DNA of 21,860 bases. Source: CAZXFA01 sp964640085 (lineage in GTDB: Bacteria > Actinomycetota > UBA4738 > HRBIN12). Location: the NCBI GenBank assembly GCA_964640085.1, contig CAZXFA010000035.1, forward strand, positions 1 to 21,860. The letters are read 5' to 3'. The translations under genes and the position numbers were made by a program. The notes under the pieces are model-generated. The model did not search any database. It had not been told where the DNA came from and saw nothing but the letters and a program-made list of their open reading frames with translations. This document shows positions 13,271 to 20,578 of this stretch, piece after piece (position 1 is the first letter of the stretch; every line of letters starts with the position of its first letter).

Positions 13271-14221
13271 ATGGGCGGACCCCGAAGCATCCTCGTGGCG
13301 GTGGCGTTCGCGTTGCTCCTGGCGTCGTGCGGCGCCGACGAGCCGCTCCGGACGATGGGCGGCGGCGCGGCGCCCTCCCTCTCTCCGACGCCCGAGGCGT
13401 TCCCCGTCACGGTCCAGGGGACCGGTGGCCCGGTCACGATCGAGGAGCGTCCGGAGCGGATCGTCTCGCTCTCGCCGACCGCCACCGAGGACCTGTTCGC
13501 GATCGGCGCGGGCGATCAGGTGGTCGCGGTCGACGACCGCTCGAACTTCCCACCGGAGGCCCCGATGACCGAGCTCTCGGGGTTCGAGCCGAACATCGAG
13601 GCGATCGCCGCGTACGAGCCGGACCTCGTCGTCTACGCCACCGAGGTGGGCGAGCTCGGCGCCTCGCTCGAGGGCTTGGGCATCGGGGCACTTCAGCTGG
13701 ACGCGGCGGTCGACCTCGAGGACGCGTACGAGCAGATCCGGGCGCTGGGGCTCGCGTCGGGGCACTCGGAGGAAGCGGAGGCGCTCGTCGAGGAGATGCA
13801 GGCCGAGGTCGCGGAGATCGTCGAGGACATCGACCCCGCCGCCGTGCTGACCTTCTATTACGAGCTGGACGACACCTTCTACTCGGTGACGTCGGACACG
13901 TTCATCGGGCAGCTCTTCGAGATGCTCGGCCTGGAGAACATCGCCGACGCGGCCGGTGCGGGGAACCCGTATCCGCAGCTCTCGGCCGAGTACATCGTCG
14001 AGGCCGATCCCGTTCTCATCTTCCTGGCCGACACGAAGTGCTGCGGCCAGTCGGCCCAGACCGTGGCCGCCCGGCCGGGTTGGGAGGGCATCGTGGCCGT
14101 CCGGAACGGCGACGTGGTCCCGCTGGACGACGACGTCGCCTCACGGTGGGGGCCGCGCGTGGTGGACCTCCTGCGGGCGATCGCGGACGGAGCCGTCGCG
14201 GTGCAGGAGCGCGCGGCGTGA
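13271..14221 (+). CDS. btuF: Cobalamin ABC transporter substrate-binding lipoprotein
   Basis: 316-aa extracytoplasmic corrinoid-binding lipoprotein. The signal peptide ends in the lipobox LASC with Cys20, then a Pro/Ser/Thr linker to ~45. The binding domain has the helical-backbone (class III) layout: RIVSLSPTATEDLFAIGAGDQVVAVD, NIEAIAAYEPDLVV, and a late block ADTKCCGQSAQTVAARPGWEGI. ATG 13271 is chosen because it has a very strong Shine-Dalgarno (GGAGGGAGGG) and places the lipobox correctly; a GTG at 13220 would add 17 charged residues before the signal. It is first in the riboswitch-controlled operon and overlaps btuC by 4 bp. The riboswitch makes B12 far more likely than ferric siderophore as substrate. 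Confidence 0.92.
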   Translation: MGGPRSILVAVAFALLLASCGADEPLRTMGGGAAPSLSPTPEAFPVTVQGTGGPVTIEERPERIVSLSPTATEDLFAIGAGDQVVAVDDRSNFPPEAPMTELSGFEPNIEAIAAYEPDLVVYATEVGELGASLEGLGIGALQLDAAVDLEDAYEQIRALGLASGHSEEAEALVEEMQAEVAEIVEDIDPAAVLTFYYELDDTFYSVTSDTFIGQLFEMLGLENIADAAGAGNPYPQLSAEYIVEADPVLIFLADTKCCGQSAQTVAARPGWEGIVAVRNGDVVPLDDDVASRWGPRVVDLLRAIADGAVAVQERAA

Positions 14222-15234
14222 GCGCGCGCGGTCGGACCCGGGCGATCGCGATCGGCGTGGCCGTCCTGATCGTCGCGGTGATCGCGGGCCTGCTCGTGGG
14301 CCCGGCGCGGATCGGCGCGGGTGACGTGTTCCGCTGGCTGCTCGCGTTCGGCCGCACGCCCGAAGGGATGAGCGAGCAGGAGGCGACGATCCTCGCGAAC
14401 CTCCGACTGCCTCGGGTGCTCGTGGGCGGGTTGGTGGGGGCCTCGCTCGCGGCTTCGGGCGCCGCGTATCAGGCCGTGTTCCGCAACCCGCTCGCCGACC
14501 CGTACCTGCTCGGGGCGGCGGCCGGTGCCGGGCTCGGAGCGACGATCGCGGTCGCCTACGGGCCGAGCGGCGTGGTCGAGGTCACCGTGCCGATCGCGGC
14601 GTTCGCGGGCGCGCTCGTCGGGGTGGGTCTCGCTTACGGGCTCGGCCGGTCCGGGCTCGGCGGCCGGACCGCGACGGGGCTGGTCCTTGCGGGGGTCGCG
14701 GTCGCCTCGTTCCTGACCGCGGTCCAGACGTTCCTCCAGCAGCAGCGGTCCGAGACGCTCCGCCAGGTCTACACGTGGATCCTCGGGCGGCTCGGCACCA
14801 CGGGGTGGGACGACGTGCGGCTCGCGTTGCCCTCGGTGGTCCTCGCGGTGGCGACGCTGTGGGCCGTCCGCCGGCTCCTCGACGTGATCGAGGTGGGGGA
14901 CGTCGAGGCGCAGAGCCTCGGCCTGCACGTCGGCCGGCTCCGCCTGGCGGTCGTCGTCGCGGCCTCGCTCGCCACGGCCGCCGCCGTCGCGGTCGCCGGG
15001 CTGATCGGGTTCGTGGGGATCATCGTGCCGCACACCGTCCGGCTCCTGGCCGGCGCGAGCTACCGGGCGGTGCTCCCGCTGTCGATCCTGTTCGGCGCGT
15101 CGTTCCTCATCCTGGTCGACCTGCTGGCGCGGACGGTCGTCGCACCGGCAGAGATCCCGATCGGGGTCATCACGGCGTTCGTCGGGGCGCCGTTCTTCGT
15201 GGCGGTGCTGAGGCGGAGCGGGAGGTCGGCGTGA
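14218..15234 (+). CDS. btuC: Cobalamin ABC transporter permease (FecCD family)
   Basis: 338-aa permease, normal length for the FecCD/BtuC family, with about ten membrane helices. Family blocks are LRLPRVLVGGLVGASLAASG (residues ~62-81), AVFRNPLADPYLLGAAAGAG (~86-105), a central WILGRLGTTGW, and the coupling-loop region GLIGFVGIIVPHTVRLLAG, which contacts the ATPase. GTG 14218 overlaps the btuF stop (GTGA). It forms the transmembrane dimer for corrinoid import with the flanking btuF and btuD products. Confidence 0.94.
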   Translation: MSARGRTRAIAIGVAVLIVAVIAGLLVGPARIGAGDVFRWLLAFGRTPEGMSEQEATILANLRLPRVLVGGLVGASLAASGAAYQAVFRNPLADPYLLGAAAGAGLGATIAVAYGPSGVVEVTVPIAAFAGALVGVGLAYGLGRSGLGGRTATGLVLAGVAVASFLTAVQTFLQQQRSETLRQVYTWILGRLGTTGWDDVRLALPSVVLAVATLWAVRRLLDVIEVGDVEAQSLGLHVGRLRLAVVVAASLATAAAVAVAGLIGFVGIIVPHTVRLLAGASYRAVLPLSILFGASFLILVDLLARTVVAPAEIPIGVITAFVGAPFFVAVLRRSGRSA

Positions 15235-16040
15235 GGTTCGATCGCGTGGCGACCGCGTCGTCCGCTCTGGCGGTCCGCGACCTGTCGGTCCGTCTGGACG
15301 GGCGCCCGATCGTCTCCGATGTCCGGCTCGAGGTGCCGACGGGCTCGTGGGTCTGTGTGATCGGACCGAACGGCGCCGGCAAGACGACGCTGATCCGTGC
15401 GGTCGCCGGGCTCCTGCCCCACCGCGGCTCGGTCCACCTGTGGGGCCGACCGAGCGGGGAGCTCGGCCGCCGCGAGCGCGCCCGGGCGATCGCCGTCGTG
15501 CCGCAGCTCCCGACGATCCCCGAAGGGCTCACCGTCGAGCAGTACGTGCTGCTGGGCCGGACCCCGCACCTGGGTCTCCTCGCCCTCGACGGGCCGCACG
15601 ACCACCAGGTCGTGCGCGCGACGCTCGAGCGGCTGGATCTCGGGTGGGCGGCGGCGCGACGGCTCGAGACGCTGTCCGGGGGCGAGCTGCGCCGCGCGGT
15701 GCTCGCCCGTGCGCTGGCGCAGGACGCCCCGCTGCTGCTTCTCGACGAGCCGACGACCGGCCTCGACCTGGGGCAGCAGCTCAAGGTGCTGGAGCTGGTG
15801 GACCGGCTCCGCCGGGCCGACGGACTCACGATCCTGTCCACGATGCACGATCTCACGCTCGCCGGGCGCTTCGCCTCGCGGTTCGCTCTGCTGTCGGCCG
15901 GAACGCTCGTGGCCGAGGGCCCGCGGGGCGACGTGCTCGCGCCTCACGTGATCGCCGAGCACTACGGGGCTGCCGTTCGGGTGATCGACGACGGCGAGAC
16001 GGGGTGGGCCGTGGTACCCCTCTCCGAGGTGGACCGGTGA
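15231..16040 (+). CDS. btuD: Cobalamin ABC transporter ATP-binding protein
   Basis: 269-aa ATPase of the importer. Walker A is GPNGAGKTT (residues 45-53), the Q-loop Q92, the signature LSGGE 148-152, Walker B LLLLDEP 168-174 and the H-loop His206 (STMHD). The N-terminus has ~10 extra residues (MRFDRVATAS) before the usual start. GTG 15231 overlaps the btuC stop by 4 bp, and the stop in turn overlaps cobO. FecE-type ATPases look alike; the B12 assignment comes from the riboswitch and neighbours. Confidence 0.93.
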   Translation: MRFDRVATASSALAVRDLSVRLDGRPIVSDVRLEVPTGSWVCVIGPNGAGKTTLIRAVAGLLPHRGSVHLWGRPSGELGRRERARAIAVVPQLPTIPEGLTVEQYVLLGRTPHLGLLALDGPHDHQVVRATLERLDLGWAAARRLETLSGGELRRAVLARALAQDAPLLLLDEPTTGLDLGQQLKVLELVDRLRRADGLTILSTMHDLTLAGRFASRFALLSAGTLVAEGPRGDVLAPHVIAEHYGAAVRVIDDGETGWAVVPLSEVDR

Positions 16041-16600
16041 GCGCGAGACCGCCCGAGCAGGGTCCGCCCCCCGCCCGCGACCGCGTCTCCTCGCGCGTGC
16101 TCGTGTTGACCGGCGAGGGCAAGGGGAAGTCGTCCTCGGCGTTCGGCGTGATGATCCGCGCCGTCGCGGCCGGGTGGAAGGTCGCCGTCGTCCAGTTCCT
16201 GAAGTCCGGTCGGTGGAAGACCGGCGAGGAGGAGATCGGCCGGCGGCTCGGCGTGGAGTGGTGGGCGCTGGGCGACGGGTTCACCTGGGACTCGAAGGAC
16301 ATGGACGAGACCGAGGCCATCGCGCGCGAGGCCTGGCGATCGGCGGCCGAGATCGTCCGCGCCGGCGAGCACCGCCTCGTGATCCTCGACGAGATCACCT
16401 ACCCGATGACCTGGGGCTGGATCGACACCCACGAGGTCGTCGAGACTATCCGGGGTCGTCCGCCGCAGGTGAGCGTGATCTGCACCGGCCGCGACGCGCC
16501 GGCCGAGCTGCGCGAGATCGCCGACACGGTCACCGAGATGGTGAGCGAGAAGCACGCGTTCGACCGGGGGATCGGCGCGATGCGTGGGATCGAGTTCTGA
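16037..16600 (+). CDS. cobO: Corrinoid adenosyltransferase (CobA/CobO/BtuR type)
   Basis: 187-aa enzyme that transfers the adenosyl group of ATP to cob(I)alamin or related corrinoids. The P-loop is GEGKGKSS (residues 26-33), with VAVVQFLKSGRWKTGEE, the Walker-B-like LVILDEITYPMTWGW and the late VICTGRDAPAEL following in family order. The first ~16 residues are a Pro/Arg-rich lead; GTG 16037 is chosen because it overlaps the btuD stop, though an internal GTG near residue 17 is possible. It would convert imported corrinoids to the adenosyl form required by CobU and CobS. Confidence 0.94.
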   Translation: MSARPPEQGPPPARDRVSSRVLVLTGEGKGKSSSAFGVMIRAVAAGWKVAVVQFLKSGRWKTGEEEIGRRLGVEWWALGDGFTWDSKDMDETEAIAREAWRSAAEIVRAGEHRLVILDEITYPMTWGWIDTHEVVETIRGRPPQVSVICTGRDAPAELREIADTVTEMVSEKHAFDRGIGAMRGIEF

Positions 16601-17127
16601 TGCCGTTCACGTTCCTGCTCGGCGGGGCGCGGAGTGGGAAGTCGGCGATCGCGGTGCGGCTGGCCTCGGCGTTCGGCGGACCGGTGGTGGTGGTCGCGAC
16701 GGCCCAGCCGCGCGACGCGGAGATGGCCGAGCGGATCCGTGCGCATCGCGCGGCGAGGCCGTCGGGGTGGGAGACGGTCGAGTCGCCGCTCGGCGTGCTC
16801 GAGGCGGTGGGTTCCGTCGACGTGAGCGCGTTCGTCGTCCTCGACTGCCTGACCCTCTGGGTCTCGAACGCGCTCGAGGCCGGCTCGTCCGAGGAGGCGA
16901 TCGCGAGCGAGGCGTCGATGGTGGCCACGGATCTCGCCGCGCGCTCGACGCCGTCGGCGGTCGTGAGCAACGAGGTCGGGCTCGGTATCGTGCCGGCGAA
17001 CCCGCTCGCCCGGACCTATCGAGATGTGTTGGGCCGGGTGAACGGCGGGTTCGCGGCGCGCGCGGGGCGGTCCTTCCTCGTCGTGGCGGGCCGCGGGCTT
17101 CGGCTCGAGGAGATCGAGCCCGCGTGA
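16600..17127 (+). CDS. cobU: Adenosylcobinamide kinase / adenosylcobinamide-phosphate guanylyltransferase
   Basis: 175-aa bifunctional enzyme of the nucleotide-loop pathway: it phosphorylates adenosylcobinamide and then attaches GMP to give adenosylcobinamide-GDP. The P-loop is GGARSGKS (8-15). The likely guanylylated His is H49 in ERIRAHRAARPSGW, followed by LDCLTLWVSN and the conserved NEVGLGIVPANPLARTYRDVLG. Length and all motifs are normal for CobU/CobP. The ATG shares one base with the cobO stop (TGATG) and the stop overlaps cobT. Confidence 0.95.
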   Translation: MPFTFLLGGARSGKSAIAVRLASAFGGPVVVVATAQPRDAEMAERIRAHRAARPSGWETVESPLGVLEAVGSVDVSAFVVLDCLTLWVSNALEAGSSEEAIASEASMVATDLAARSTPSAVVSNEVGLGIVPANPLARTYRDVLGRVNGGFAARAGRSFLVVAGRGLRLEEIEPA

Positions 17128-18218
17128 GGCGGGGTGCGCTGCTCGAGCGCACGATCGCGGCGCTGGCGGAGCCGGATCCGCTCCTCGCCACGCGAACCGC
17201 TCGTGTGCTCGACGCCAAGACGAAACCACCCGGGAGCCTCGGACGGCTCGAGGAGCTCGTGTGCCGGCTCGCGGCGATCCGAGGCTCGGTGCCGGACCGA
17301 CCGCCCCGTCCGGCGATCGTCGTCGCGGCCGCCGACCACGGCGTGGCAGCACGAGGCGTGAGCGTCTATCGGCCGGAGGTGACCTCGCAGATGCTCGCGA
17401 ACTTCGCGAACGGCGGCGCGGCGATCTGCGTTCTCGCGCGCGAAGGCGGCGCGCGGCTGGTGGTGGTCGACGCCGGCGTCGTCGGTGAGCCCCCGTTGCC
17501 CGACGTTCGGGTCGAGGTCGTCAACGGTGTCCGGGGGACCGAGGACCTGTCGCTCGGGCCGGCGATGACGCGCTCGACGGCGCTCGGACTGGTCGAGGGC
17601 GGGATGGCGCTCGCGGGGGAGCTCGCGGACGACGGAATCGACGTCCTCGGGCTCGGCGAGATGGGGATCGGGAACTCCACCGCTGCGAGCGCCCTAGCCG
17701 CCGCCCTGCTACCGGCCGATCCGTCGACGGTGTGTGGCCCGGGGACTGGGCTGAACGGAGAGGGCATCGCGCGGAAGGTGGAGATCGTGCGGTCGGGGCT
17801 CACGGCGAACCGGCTCCCGGGGGCGGACCCCGACGCGCTCGAGGTGCTCACGGCGGTCGGGGGGCTCGAGATCGCGTTCCTGGTGGGCCTGATCCTGGGC
17901 GCGAGCGCCCGGCGCGTCGCGGTGCTCGTCGACGGGTTCATCACGGGGAGCGCGGCGCTGGTGGCCACGCGGCTCGCGCCCGCCTGCGTCGGCTCGCTGG
18001 TCGCGGCCACCCGCTCCCCGGAGCCGGGACACGCGCTCGTGCTCGACGCGCTCGGGCTCGAGCCGCTGCTCGACCTCCGACTGCGGCTCGGCGAGGGGAC
18101 CGGAGCGGCGCTCGCGCTCCCATTGGTCCGGGCGGCGGTGGCGATCGTGACGGACATGGCGACGTTCGACTCGGCCGCCGTCAGCCGCCCGGCCGCGATC
18201 GTGCCCACCGATGCCTGA
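17124..18218 (+). CDS. cobT: Nicotinate-nucleotide--dimethylbenzimidazole phosphoribosyltransferase
   Basis: 364-aa enzyme that makes alpha-ribazole phosphate, the activated lower ligand. Family motifs are DAKTKPPGSLGRLE (31-44), AAADHGVAARGVSVYRPEVT, GEMGIGNSTAASA (178-190) and FITGSAAL. The general base is E324 in RLGEGTGAALALP, equivalent to the catalytic Glu of Salmonella CobT. GTG 17124 overlaps the cobU stop by 4 bp and the end overlaps cobS by 8 bp. The lower-base substrate cannot be fixed from sequence; no DMB-synthesis gene is in the window. Confidence 0.96.
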   Translation: MRRGALLERTIAALAEPDPLLATRTARVLDAKTKPPGSLGRLEELVCRLAAIRGSVPDRPPRPAIVVAAADHGVAARGVSVYRPEVTSQMLANFANGGAAICVLAREGGARLVVVDAGVVGEPPLPDVRVEVVNGVRGTEDLSLGPAMTRSTALGLVEGGMALAGELADDGIDVLGLGEMGIGNSTAASALAAALLPADPSTVCGPGTGLNGEGIARKVEIVRSGLTANRLPGADPDALEVLTAVGGLEIAFLVGLILGASARRVAVLVDGFITGSAALVATRLAPACVGSLVAATRSPEPGHALVLDALGLEPLLDLRLRLGEGTGAALALPLVRAAVAIVTDMATFDSAAVSRPAAIVPTDA

Positions 18219-18948
18219 GCTCCCGCGGAACGTCCGGGCGGCGGTGTCGTTTCTCACCGCGATCCCGGTCGGGCGAGGGATCGGAGGACGTGACCTCGGC
18301 CGCGGTGCGGTGCTGTTCCCCATCGTGGGCGCGGCGATCGGAGGGCTGGTCGCCCTCGTCTCGTGGGGCGCGATGCACCTGGTGCCGGCGTTCGCCGCTG
18401 GCGTGCTCGGCGTGGCGACCGGCGTCGCCGTCACGGGGGCCCTGCACCTGGACGGGCTCGGCGACGTCGCCGACGGGGTGGGGGCGGCGCTCTCGGGTTC
18501 GGACCCGGTCGAGGCGATGCGGGACCCGTGCCTCGGGACGTTCGGGATCGCCGCCGTGACGCTGGACCTCCTGCTGAGGGTCTCGCTGCTCTCGACGCTG
18601 GTCGTCGATGGGTTCCCGTGGCCGGTGGTGGCGGCCGGAGCGCTGTCGCGGGCGGCGCCGGTCCTGCTCGCGTGGCTCTTGCCCTACGTGGGGAGCGGGA
18701 CGGGCGGCTGGACCGAACGGATCGACCGTCGGGTAGCGGCCATCGCGACGGCCCTCGCGCTCCTGATCGCGTTCCCAAGCGCGGCACCCCCGCCGACGGT
18801 CGTCATGGTCCTCCTCACGACCGCCGCTACCTCCGCCTTGGGCTCCTGGTCGAGGCGCCGGCTGGGCGGGATCACCGGCGATGTCCTCGGAGCCACGGCG
18901 GAGATCGGCGAGACCCTGGCGCTGGGCGCCGCGGTCGCCGTCGGATGA
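18211..18948 (+). CDS. cobS: Adenosylcobinamide-GDP ribazoletransferase (cobalamin synthase)
   Basis: 245-aa membrane enzyme that joins adenosylcobinamide-GDP with alpha-ribazole (phosphate). The signature HLDGLGDVADG (79-89) carries the acidic residues of the active site. It is preceded by SFLTAIPVGRG near the N-terminus and followed by MRDPCLGTFG (~103-112). Five to seven hydrophobic helices are visible, as expected. It is the last gene of the operon, starting 8 bp inside cobT. No alpha-ribazole phosphatase (CobC) follows, so that step must be encoded elsewhere or done by another phosphatase. Confidence 0.94.
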   Translation: MPELPRNVRAAVSFLTAIPVGRGIGGRDLGRGAVLFPIVGAAIGGLVALVSWGAMHLVPAFAAGVLGVATGVAVTGALHLDGLGDVADGVGAALSGSDPVEAMRDPCLGTFGIAAVTLDLLLRVSLLSTLVVDGFPWPVVAAGALSRAAPVLLAWLLPYVGSGTGGWTERIDRRVAAIATALALLIAFPSAAPPPTVVMVLLTTAATSALGSWSRRRLGGITGDVLGATAEIGETLALGAAVAVG

Positions 18949-18960
18949 CCGTCCGGGACC

Positions 18961-19161
18961 TCAGCGGCGCCGCAGCGCCACCACCCCGCCGAGCGCCATC
19001 GCCACCCCAACCGCGATCGCGAGCACCGGGATCGGCGCCGCGTCCTCGAGCGACGCCCAGCCGTGGCGCGCGCCGTCCCACGCCACGATCAGCGCCACCA
19101 CCGCGATGGCGATCAAGAGCACACCGAGGAGGATCGCTACGGCGGCGAGCACGCGACGCAT
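18961..19161 (-). CDS. Small two-helix membrane protein (66 aa)
   Basis: 66 residues with two hydrophobic helices: VLAAVAILLGVLLIAIAVVALIVAW, about residues 4-28, and PIPVLAIAVGVAMALGGVVAL, about 43-63. They are joined by a short polar loop (DGARHGWASLEDAA), and the protein ends in RRR. The positively charged N- and C-termini suggest both ends are cytosolic. AGGGG lies about 7 bases upstream of the ATG. It starts 8 bp after the VOC gene stop on the same strand, so the two are probably co-transcribed. It converges on cobS with a 12-bp gap. No family is recognised. Confidence 0.66.
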   Translation of the reverse strand: MRRVLAAVAILLGVLLIAIAVVALIVAWDGARHGWASLEDAAPIPVLAIAVGVAMALGGVVALRRR

Positions 19162-19169
19162 CGGCGCCC

Positions 19170-19529
19170 CTATCGCGGCTCGTCCTTCTGGACGACGCAG
19201 AACAGGTTCCTCTCGGGATCCGCGAGGACGATGAAGTCCTCACCCGGCTCGGGCGTTCGGGGATGGATCGTCGCCCCCAGCCCGAGCAGTTGCTGCACCT
19301 CGCCGTCCCGATCGCCCGTGTACAGGTCGAGGTGCAGACGGTTCTTGCCGATCCTCGGTTCGGGGACGACCTGGAGCGACACGTTCACGCCGCGACCGCT
19401 CGGATCGCGGAGCACGACCCAGTCCTCCTCCGGCTCATCCCTCGGCTCGTAGCCCAGCGCCGCCGACCAGAACGCGAGCATCGCTGGGAGGTCGTTGCAG
19501 TCGATCACGACCGAGCCGACCCGCGCCAT
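19170..19529 (-). CDS. VOC-family glyoxalase-like protein
   Basis: 119-aa single VOC domain. It starts ARVGSVVIDCNDLPAMLAFWSAALGYEP, has DWVVLRDPSGRGVNVSLQVVPEP in the centre, then NRLHLDLYTGD, and ends EDFIVLADPERNLFCVVQ. This matches the 'glyoxalase-like' actinobacterial subgroup, in which the first-strand metal ligand is often lost: here the position after VVID is Cys/Asn rather than His, so metal binding is uncertain. ATG 19529 gives the standard N-terminus although no good Shine-Dalgarno is seen. Function unknown. Confidence 0.86.
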   Translation of the reverse strand: MARVGSVVIDCNDLPAMLAFWSAALGYEPRDEPEEDWVVLRDPSGRGVNVSLQVVPEPRIGKNRLHLDLYTGDRDGEVQQLLGLGATIHPRTPEPGEDFIVLADPERNLFCVVQKDEPR

Positions 19530-19585
19530 GGGGCGGCAGCCTAGCAGCGGGTCGGGGCTCACGGGCTCGACACCACCCGCAGCGG

Positions 19586-19604
19586 TTGTCTGATGAGCAG
19601 ATGA
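19586..19604. promoter_or_regulatory. Candidate GntR/FadR-type operator overlapping a promoter
   Basis: TTGTCTGATGAGCAGATGA contains an inverted repeat TCTGAT-G-AGCAGA (19589-19601, 5 of 6 positions pair). TTGTCT could act as a -35 with TACGCT (19611-19616) as a TANNNT -10, though the 19-bp spacer is long. A FadR-type regulator is encoded downstream, and TTGTCT recurs on the minus strand at 21385-21390, ahead of the regulator gene. Confidence 0.42.
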
Positions 19605-19646
19605 AGACGATACGCTTCCAGCGAGCGGTTCGACGGAGGTGGCGGA

Positions 19647-20546
19647 GTGGACCTCGCTGGTGTGTACCCGGTGGTGCCGACACCGTTCGACGATTCCGGT
19701 GCCATCGACCTGGAGGACGTCGAGCGGCTCGTGGAGTTCCTGGAGGCCCGCAGGGTGGACGGGCTGGTCGCGCTCGGGGCCCTGGGCGAGGGGCACAAGC
19801 TCACGTGGGAAGAACGAGCCGACGTCCTGAGGCGGTTCCGAGCGTCGCTGCCCGACCGCCTCGGTCTGGTGGTCGGGGTGCGGGCCCCCGCCAGCGATCC
19901 CGCGATCGCGTTGGCCAGGCAGGCACAGGAGCTCGGAGCCGACGCGCTCCTGGTCGGACCCCCCACCATCCAGAACGACACGGCGATCGACGGCTACTAC
20001 CGGCGCGTGGCGGAGGCGGTGTCCGTTCGCATCATCGTCCACGACTTCCCCTCGGAGACCGGGATCACGCTCACGCCAGAGCTCCTCGCGGCGATGCACC
20101 GCACCATCGAGCGCGTCTCCTACGTGAAGCTCGAGGAGCCACCGACCGGCATGAAGATGGAGCGCGTGTGGGAGCTGGCCGGCCGAGAGCTGACGATCTT
20201 CGGTGCCTACGGCGGGCTCTTCGCGCTGGAGGAGCTCGAGCGGGGCGCTGCGGGGATCATGACCGGCTTCGCGTACCCCGAGCTGCTGGTCGAGCTCTAC
20301 CGCCGCCACCGCGCGGGCGACCTGGACGCCGCAGCCCGCCTGTTCTACGACGTCGTCCCGCTCATCCGGTTCGAGTTCCAGCCCGGCATCGGGGTCCACC
20401 TCCGGAAGGAGGTCCTCGTCCGGAGGGGCGTGTTCAAGACCGCGACGGTGCGCCAGCCGGGCGCGGTCGCGGACGCGACGACCGTCGCTCAGCTGTTCCG
20501 TGTGGTCGACGATCTCCGATCCAGGGGGTACGAGCTGGCGCCGTGA
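19647..20546 (+). CDS. Dihydrodipicolinate synthase/N-acetylneuraminate lyase family protein (non-canonical active site)
   Basis: 299-aa TIM-barrel class I aldolase-type protein. The Schiff-base lysine is K161 (YVKLEEPP), and the overall layout (GVYPVVPTPFDDSGAIDLEDVERLVEFL, GALGEG, GADALLVGPP) is that of the DapA/NanA family. The Tyr that assists catalysis in DapA (Y133 of E. coli) is replaced: the segment reads VHDFPSETG, with His132 at that position. The GTTGE threonine pair is Ala-Leu (GALGE). It is therefore unlikely to be true DapA and more likely a 2-keto acid aldolase or dehydratase. GTG 19647 has GGAGGT 7 bases upstream. An SDR gene follows 32 bp downstream and a GntR-type regulator after that, which suggests catabolism. 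Confidence 0.86.
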   Translation: MDLAGVYPVVPTPFDDSGAIDLEDVERLVEFLEARRVDGLVALGALGEGHKLTWEERADVLRRFRASLPDRLGLVVGVRAPASDPAIALARQAQELGADALLVGPPTIQNDTAIDGYYRRVAEAVSVRIIVHDFPSETGITLTPELLAAMHRTIERVSYVKLEEPPTGMKMERVWELAGRELTIFGAYGGLFALEELERGAAGIMTGFAYPELLVELYRRHRAGDLDAAARLFYDVVPLIRFEFQPGIGVHLRKEVLVRRGVFKTATVRQPGAVADATTVAQLFRVVDDLRSRGYELAP

Positions 20547-20578
20547 GGCGCCGAGGGAACCGAGCCGAAGGGGGAACG

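Noticed and set aside
13220..13271. Upstream GTG start for btuF
   Set aside because: It would place 17 polar residues before the lipoprotein signal and ignore the very strong Shine-Dalgarno at ATG 13271.
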